Source: JANQEU01 sp965228045 | Lineage (GTDB): Bacteria; Bacteroidota; Bacteroidia; Cytophagales; Cyclobacteriaceae | Assembly: GCA_965228045.1 (NCBI GenBank) | Contig: OZ245789.1 | Span: forward strand, 1,302,001-1,366,000 | Length of the DNA: 64,000 nucleotides | Direction of reading: 5' to 3' | Shown here: one piece after another, positions 61,540 to 64,000 of the stretch | Layout of the letters: each line of letters opens with the position of its first letter | Position numbering within the stretch: position 1 is the stretch's first letter | Notes under the pieces: generated by a model | What the model saw: the letters and a program-made list of their open reading frames with translations, nothing else | Databases searched by the model: none | What the model was told of the DNA's origin: nothing | Position numbers and translations under genes: made by a program

Positions 61540-62718
61540 GTGAGCTTTACGGATTTACTTCTTCTAATTCGGGTCTTTTTTAAAGTGGGTTTAACTTCTT
61601 TTGGTGGTCATGCTGCATTAGTAGCGGTAGTTCAACGGGAGATGGTAGAAGAGAAACAGTTAATAGAGGAGAAGGTTATATTAAATGCCCTGTCCATTGC
61701 CTCCGTCCTTCCCGGCCCACTGGCTGTAAATGTCGTTACGTATCTTGGCTACAAAATTGCTGGATGGTTGGGTGCGTTGGTGTCTCTTGCATCAGTTCTG
61801 ATTCCTCCGTTTTTCATGATGATAGGTTTGGCCCTTGTCTATAGTAAATACGGTTCAGTAGGTGATATAAATATTTTTCTCGAAGGTGTAGTAGCAGTTA
61901 TCGTAGGTCTGATAGCTTCGGTATGTTACAGACTATTTAAGAATAACGTCAAAAGCACATGGCAGATAGTACTTAGTATCTTAGTTGCCTTCTTGTCCTT
62001 TTATTTTAATTCTTATTTATGGATCATCGTCTTCATTGTAGCTGGAGGGTGTATTGGAGTAATCGCGGACAGAATTTTCCGAATTAATGACAGATCGGAA
62101 GATGATAAGGTCATTAGCCTTACCATTGGAAAATCCTTCTGGATTGGTTTGGTTTGCTTCGTAAGTGGCCTGGTTTTGCTGTTGTTCGTAACCAAAGGAA
62201 TTTACTCAGACTTATTCCGAGAGTTTTCAAAAGTCAGTTTGACACTGTTTGGTGGTGGATATGTGATGATCCCGATTCTACATGATATTATCGTTGAGAG
62301 GCATTCATGGCTATCCGGTGAAGAATTTGCATTGGCCATTTCATTTGGTCAGATTACTCCGGGCCCAATATTAGTTTCCGCTACTTACGTCGGTTATCAA
62401 TTAGCTGGGTTTGCTGGCGCTTTGCTCGCAACTTTGGGTATTTTTGTGCCTTCTGCATTGCTGATGGTTGTGGTGGGATCTGTATTTGACAAATTTCAGG
62501 AAAAGAACTTATTGAGTGCAATCATGGCTGGTGTTAGACCGGTCGTGATCGCCTTAATATTTTATTCTACGTGGTTATTAGGTGGGGCCGAAAACATCAC
62601 AGCGTTCACAATTATTGTTGCCATAGGAGCATTTGTTTCCATAACGTTTTTAAAAGTCAATTATCTGCTTGTCATTCCGGTAGGAGGATTAATCAGTTTG
62701 ACGATTAGTTACTTATGA
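61540..62718 (+). CDS. chrA: Chromate transporter (ChrA, CHR family, two-domain)
   Basis: 392 residues from a GTG start. Two homologous CHR domains, each with FFKVGLTSFGGHAALVAVVQ-type (N) and FSKVSLTLFGGGYVMIPILH-type (C) cores, and SVLPGPLAVNVVTYLGY / QITPGPILVSATYVGY motifs; about 10-12 membrane helices. It is an inner-membrane oxyanion transporter; chromate efflux is the known activity, and sulfate is a chemical analogue. It starts 1 bp after the ASST gene and overlaps the sulfotransferase start by 4 bp, so the three are one operon. Confidence 0.92.
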   Translation: MSFTDLLLLIRVFFKVGLTSFGGHAALVAVVQREMVEEKQLIEEKVILNALSIASVLPGPLAVNVVTYLGYKIAGWLGALVSLASVLIPPFFMMIGLALVYSKYGSVGDINIFLEGVVAVIVGLIASVCYRLFKNNVKSTWQIVLSILVAFLSFYFNSYLWIIVFIVAGGCIGVIADRIFRINDRSEDDKVISLTIGKSFWIGLVCFVSGLVLLLFVTKGIYSDLFREFSKVSLTLFGGGYVMIPILHDIIVERHSWLSGEEFALAISFGQITPGPILVSATYVGYQLAGFAGALLATLGIFVPSALLMVVVGSVFDKFQEKNLLSAIMAGVRPVVIALIFYSTWLLGGAENITAFTIIVAIGAFVSITFLKVNYLLVIPVGGLISLTISYL

Positions 62719-63704
62719 TATCTGCGATTCAATTTATAGGAACACAGAGGTCTGGTTCTAACCTATTGCGTTTGATATTAAATCAACATCCCTCAATATC
62801 TGCTCCTCACCCACCACATTTGTTGAAGACTTTTATTCCATTAATGGCAGGGTATGATGGTGAAAGTGGATTGAAGAAACTTGTGGACGATATGTGTAGG
62901 TGGGTTGAAGTAAACCCTGTGCCCTGGAGCAAGGTAACATTCGACAGGCAGGCCATTCTTTCCCGTAGTACTACGGTTTTTGATGTTTTTCGAAGCATAT
63001 ACGAAGCTAAAGCGAAGGCAGATCAGGCTGATATTTGGTGTTGTAAAAGCACATTTAATATTGAGTATGTGGATGAAATTGAAAAACACATACGCCCATT
63101 CTACATCTATCTATTCAGAGATGGAAGGGACGTTGCAGTCTCTTTTAAAAATGCTATTGTTGGCCCAAAGCACATTTATAACCTGGCTGTAAAATGGAGA
63201 GAGGAACAACGGCAGTCAATTGATTTTTTGAAAGGGGTAGATGAAGAAAGAAAAATCGCCATAAGATTTGAGGATTTAATTGATAATCCGGTAAACGAGA
63301 TTGAGAAGATTTGCTCAAAAATCGGGATCACATACGATTCAAGCATGATGAATTACTATACATCTGAGGAGTCACTGCATACTGCGGAATCCGGTAGAAT
63401 GTGGGAAAATGTGGTTCGACCGATCATGAAGGAAAACAAAGGCAAGTTTTTGACTGCCTTGTCACGCAGTGAGACTGAATTATTCGAACACCTGGCTGGT
63501 AGTGTTTTGGAGGAATTGGGATACAAAAGAGAGATTCCATTGAACGGCAATAACATCAAACTAGATGTGGCCGATTATAACAGACAAAATAGTCTTATGA
63601 TGGAGGAAGCCAAACAAAAGGCGCTTAAGAAAGACATTGAGAACAGAAAGGCCCAGGAGAGATTACTCGTGGAAATAAAAGAAAGATTCAGTCTATCTAC
63701 TTAA
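62715..63704 (+). CDS. PAPS-dependent sulfotransferase family protein
   Basis: 329 residues, cytoplasmic. The 5'-phosphosulfate loop is GTQRSGSNLLRLILNQHPSI; the 3'-phosphate motif is YLFRDGRDVAVSFKNAIV. The middle contains WREEQRQSIDFLKG and YEDL-like RFEDLIDN, typical of carbohydrate or tyrosine-type sulfotransferases. The C-terminal 45 residues form a charged helix, perhaps a coiled coil. It transfers sulfate from PAPS to an unknown acceptor. It overlaps ChrA by 4 bp, and its end overlaps the convergent epimerase gene by 4 bp. Confidence 0.9.
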   Translation: MISAIQFIGTQRSGSNLLRLILNQHPSISAPHPPHLLKTFIPLMAGYDGESGLKKLVDDMCRWVEVNPVPWSKVTFDRQAILSRSTTVFDVFRSIYEAKAKADQADIWCCKSTFNIEYVDEIEKHIRPFYIYLFRDGRDVAVSFKNAIVGPKHIYNLAVKWREEQRQSIDFLKGVDEERKIAIRFEDLIDNPVNEIEKICSKIGITYDSSMMNYYTSEESLHTAESGRMWENVVRPIMKENKGKFLTALSRSETELFEHLAGSVLEELGYKREIPLNGNNIKLDVADYNRQNSLMMEEAKQKALKKDIENRKAQERLLVEIKERFSLST

Positions 63705-64000
63705 TAATAATTACCCCTGGCAAGGTAATTTTCTACATAGTCACTAATTCCCTCTTCTAATTTGGAGAAAGCCTCTTGATACCCAATCGATCTTAATTTG
63801 TCCATTTTGGCCTCAGTGAAATATTGATAATTATCCCTAATGTCGCCAGGGGTATCAATAAACTCAATAGACTCAGTACGTTCCATTGAATGGAAAACAC
63901 TTTTGGCCAAATCCAAGAACGTTCTTGCCTGACCTGTTCCGAGATTGTAGAGACCAGAATTTTTTCTATGGTTCATCAGCCAGAAAATCACTTCAGTGAG
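63701..64000 (-). CDS. hldD: ADP-L-glycero-D-manno-heptose 6-epimerase-like (5' end cut off)
   Basis: The visible 99 residues are the C-terminal part of an extended-SDR epimerase, entering at LTEVIFWLMNHRKNSGLYNL and ending GISDYVENYLARGNYY. GLYNLGTGQARTFLDLAKSV and YFTEAKMDKLRSIGY closely match HldD/RfaD, which makes the heptose of the LPS core. The N-terminal Rossmann and catalytic residues lie beyond base 64000. Its presence fits the LPS-making cell implied by lptD. Confidence 0.85.
   Translation of the reverse strand, partial: LTEVIFWLMNHRKNSGLYNLGTGQARTFLDLAKSVFHSMERTESIEFIDTPGDIRDNYQYFTEAKMDKLRSIGYQEAFSKLEEGISDYVENYLARGNYY

Noticed and set aside
54424..63704. Whole region as a polysaccharide utilisation locus
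   Set aside because: No glycoside hydrolase, lyase, sulfatase or sensor gene is present, and a terminator separates SusCD from the sulfotransfer genes.
1..64000. CRISPR array, tRNA, rRNA, insertion sequence or prophage
   Set aside because: No regularly spaced repeats, cloverleaf-forming segments, transposase, integrase or phage structural genes were found.

Overview
The window is a stretch of a Bacteroidota chromosome, most likely of the order Cytophagales or a close relative. The main evidence is a SusC/SusD pair, a PorE-like TPR/propeller/OmpA protein, a HYC_CC_PP-type copper-locus protein, CusA with the extra membrane insert common in this phylum, many lipoproteins, and promoters of the Bacteroidota form TTG-N17/18-TAnnTTTG. 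I see no tRNA, rRNA, insertion sequence, phage gene or CRISPR array. Both ends are cut inside genes: a bestrophin-like channel on the left and a heptose epimerase-like gene on the right.

Layout. 1-4286 (minus): bestrophin/metallo-beta-lactamase pair, two small unknown proteins, a DUF2141 protein and a Na+/Ca2+ exchanger. 4434-7305 (plus): OmpR-type two-component pair and a formate/nitrite-family channel. 7389-8046: a small ORF followed by an AbiEii-like nucleotidyltransferase broken by one extra base. 8111-12541 (minus): a large secreted sugar dehydrogenase/PKD/cytochrome c protein and a second gene broken by one extra base. 12799-13686: dienelactone hydrolase. 13710-22722 (minus): a six-gene run of two MacB/FtsX permeases, an AraC regulator, and three exported proteins (DJ-1/PfpI-like, Asp-box propeller, PD40 propeller) whose genes overlap by 4 bp each. 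22818-25013: an unknown exported protein and two lipoproteins.

25080-35957 (minus) is a complete copper-resistance operon, read from right to left: HYC_CC_PP protein, CusA, CusC, CusB with a DUF3347 tail, a free DUF3347 protein, an HMA-AraC fusion regulator and the CopA P-type ATPase. A perfect 9-bp palindrome lies just before copA. 36036-43784 is envelope and housekeeping: pyrophosphatase, LptD, amidase, MlaD, acyl-CoA carboxylase beta and a SirB1-like protein. 43778-54181 holds a phosphopantetheinyl transferase, WD40 and DivIVA-like proteins, FolB, a HesB-like protein, small membrane proteins, DTD, and an apparent LepA-FolD-QueE-PorE operon.

54424-63704 (plus) is a SusC-SusD-lipoprotein cassette closed by a strong terminator, followed by a tight three-gene unit: arylsulfotransferase-like lipoprotein, two-domain chromate-transporter homologue, and PAPS-type sulfotransferase. 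That unit, and the DJ-1/Asp-box/PD40 unit at 13.7-17 kb, are the best candidates here for undescribed systems.
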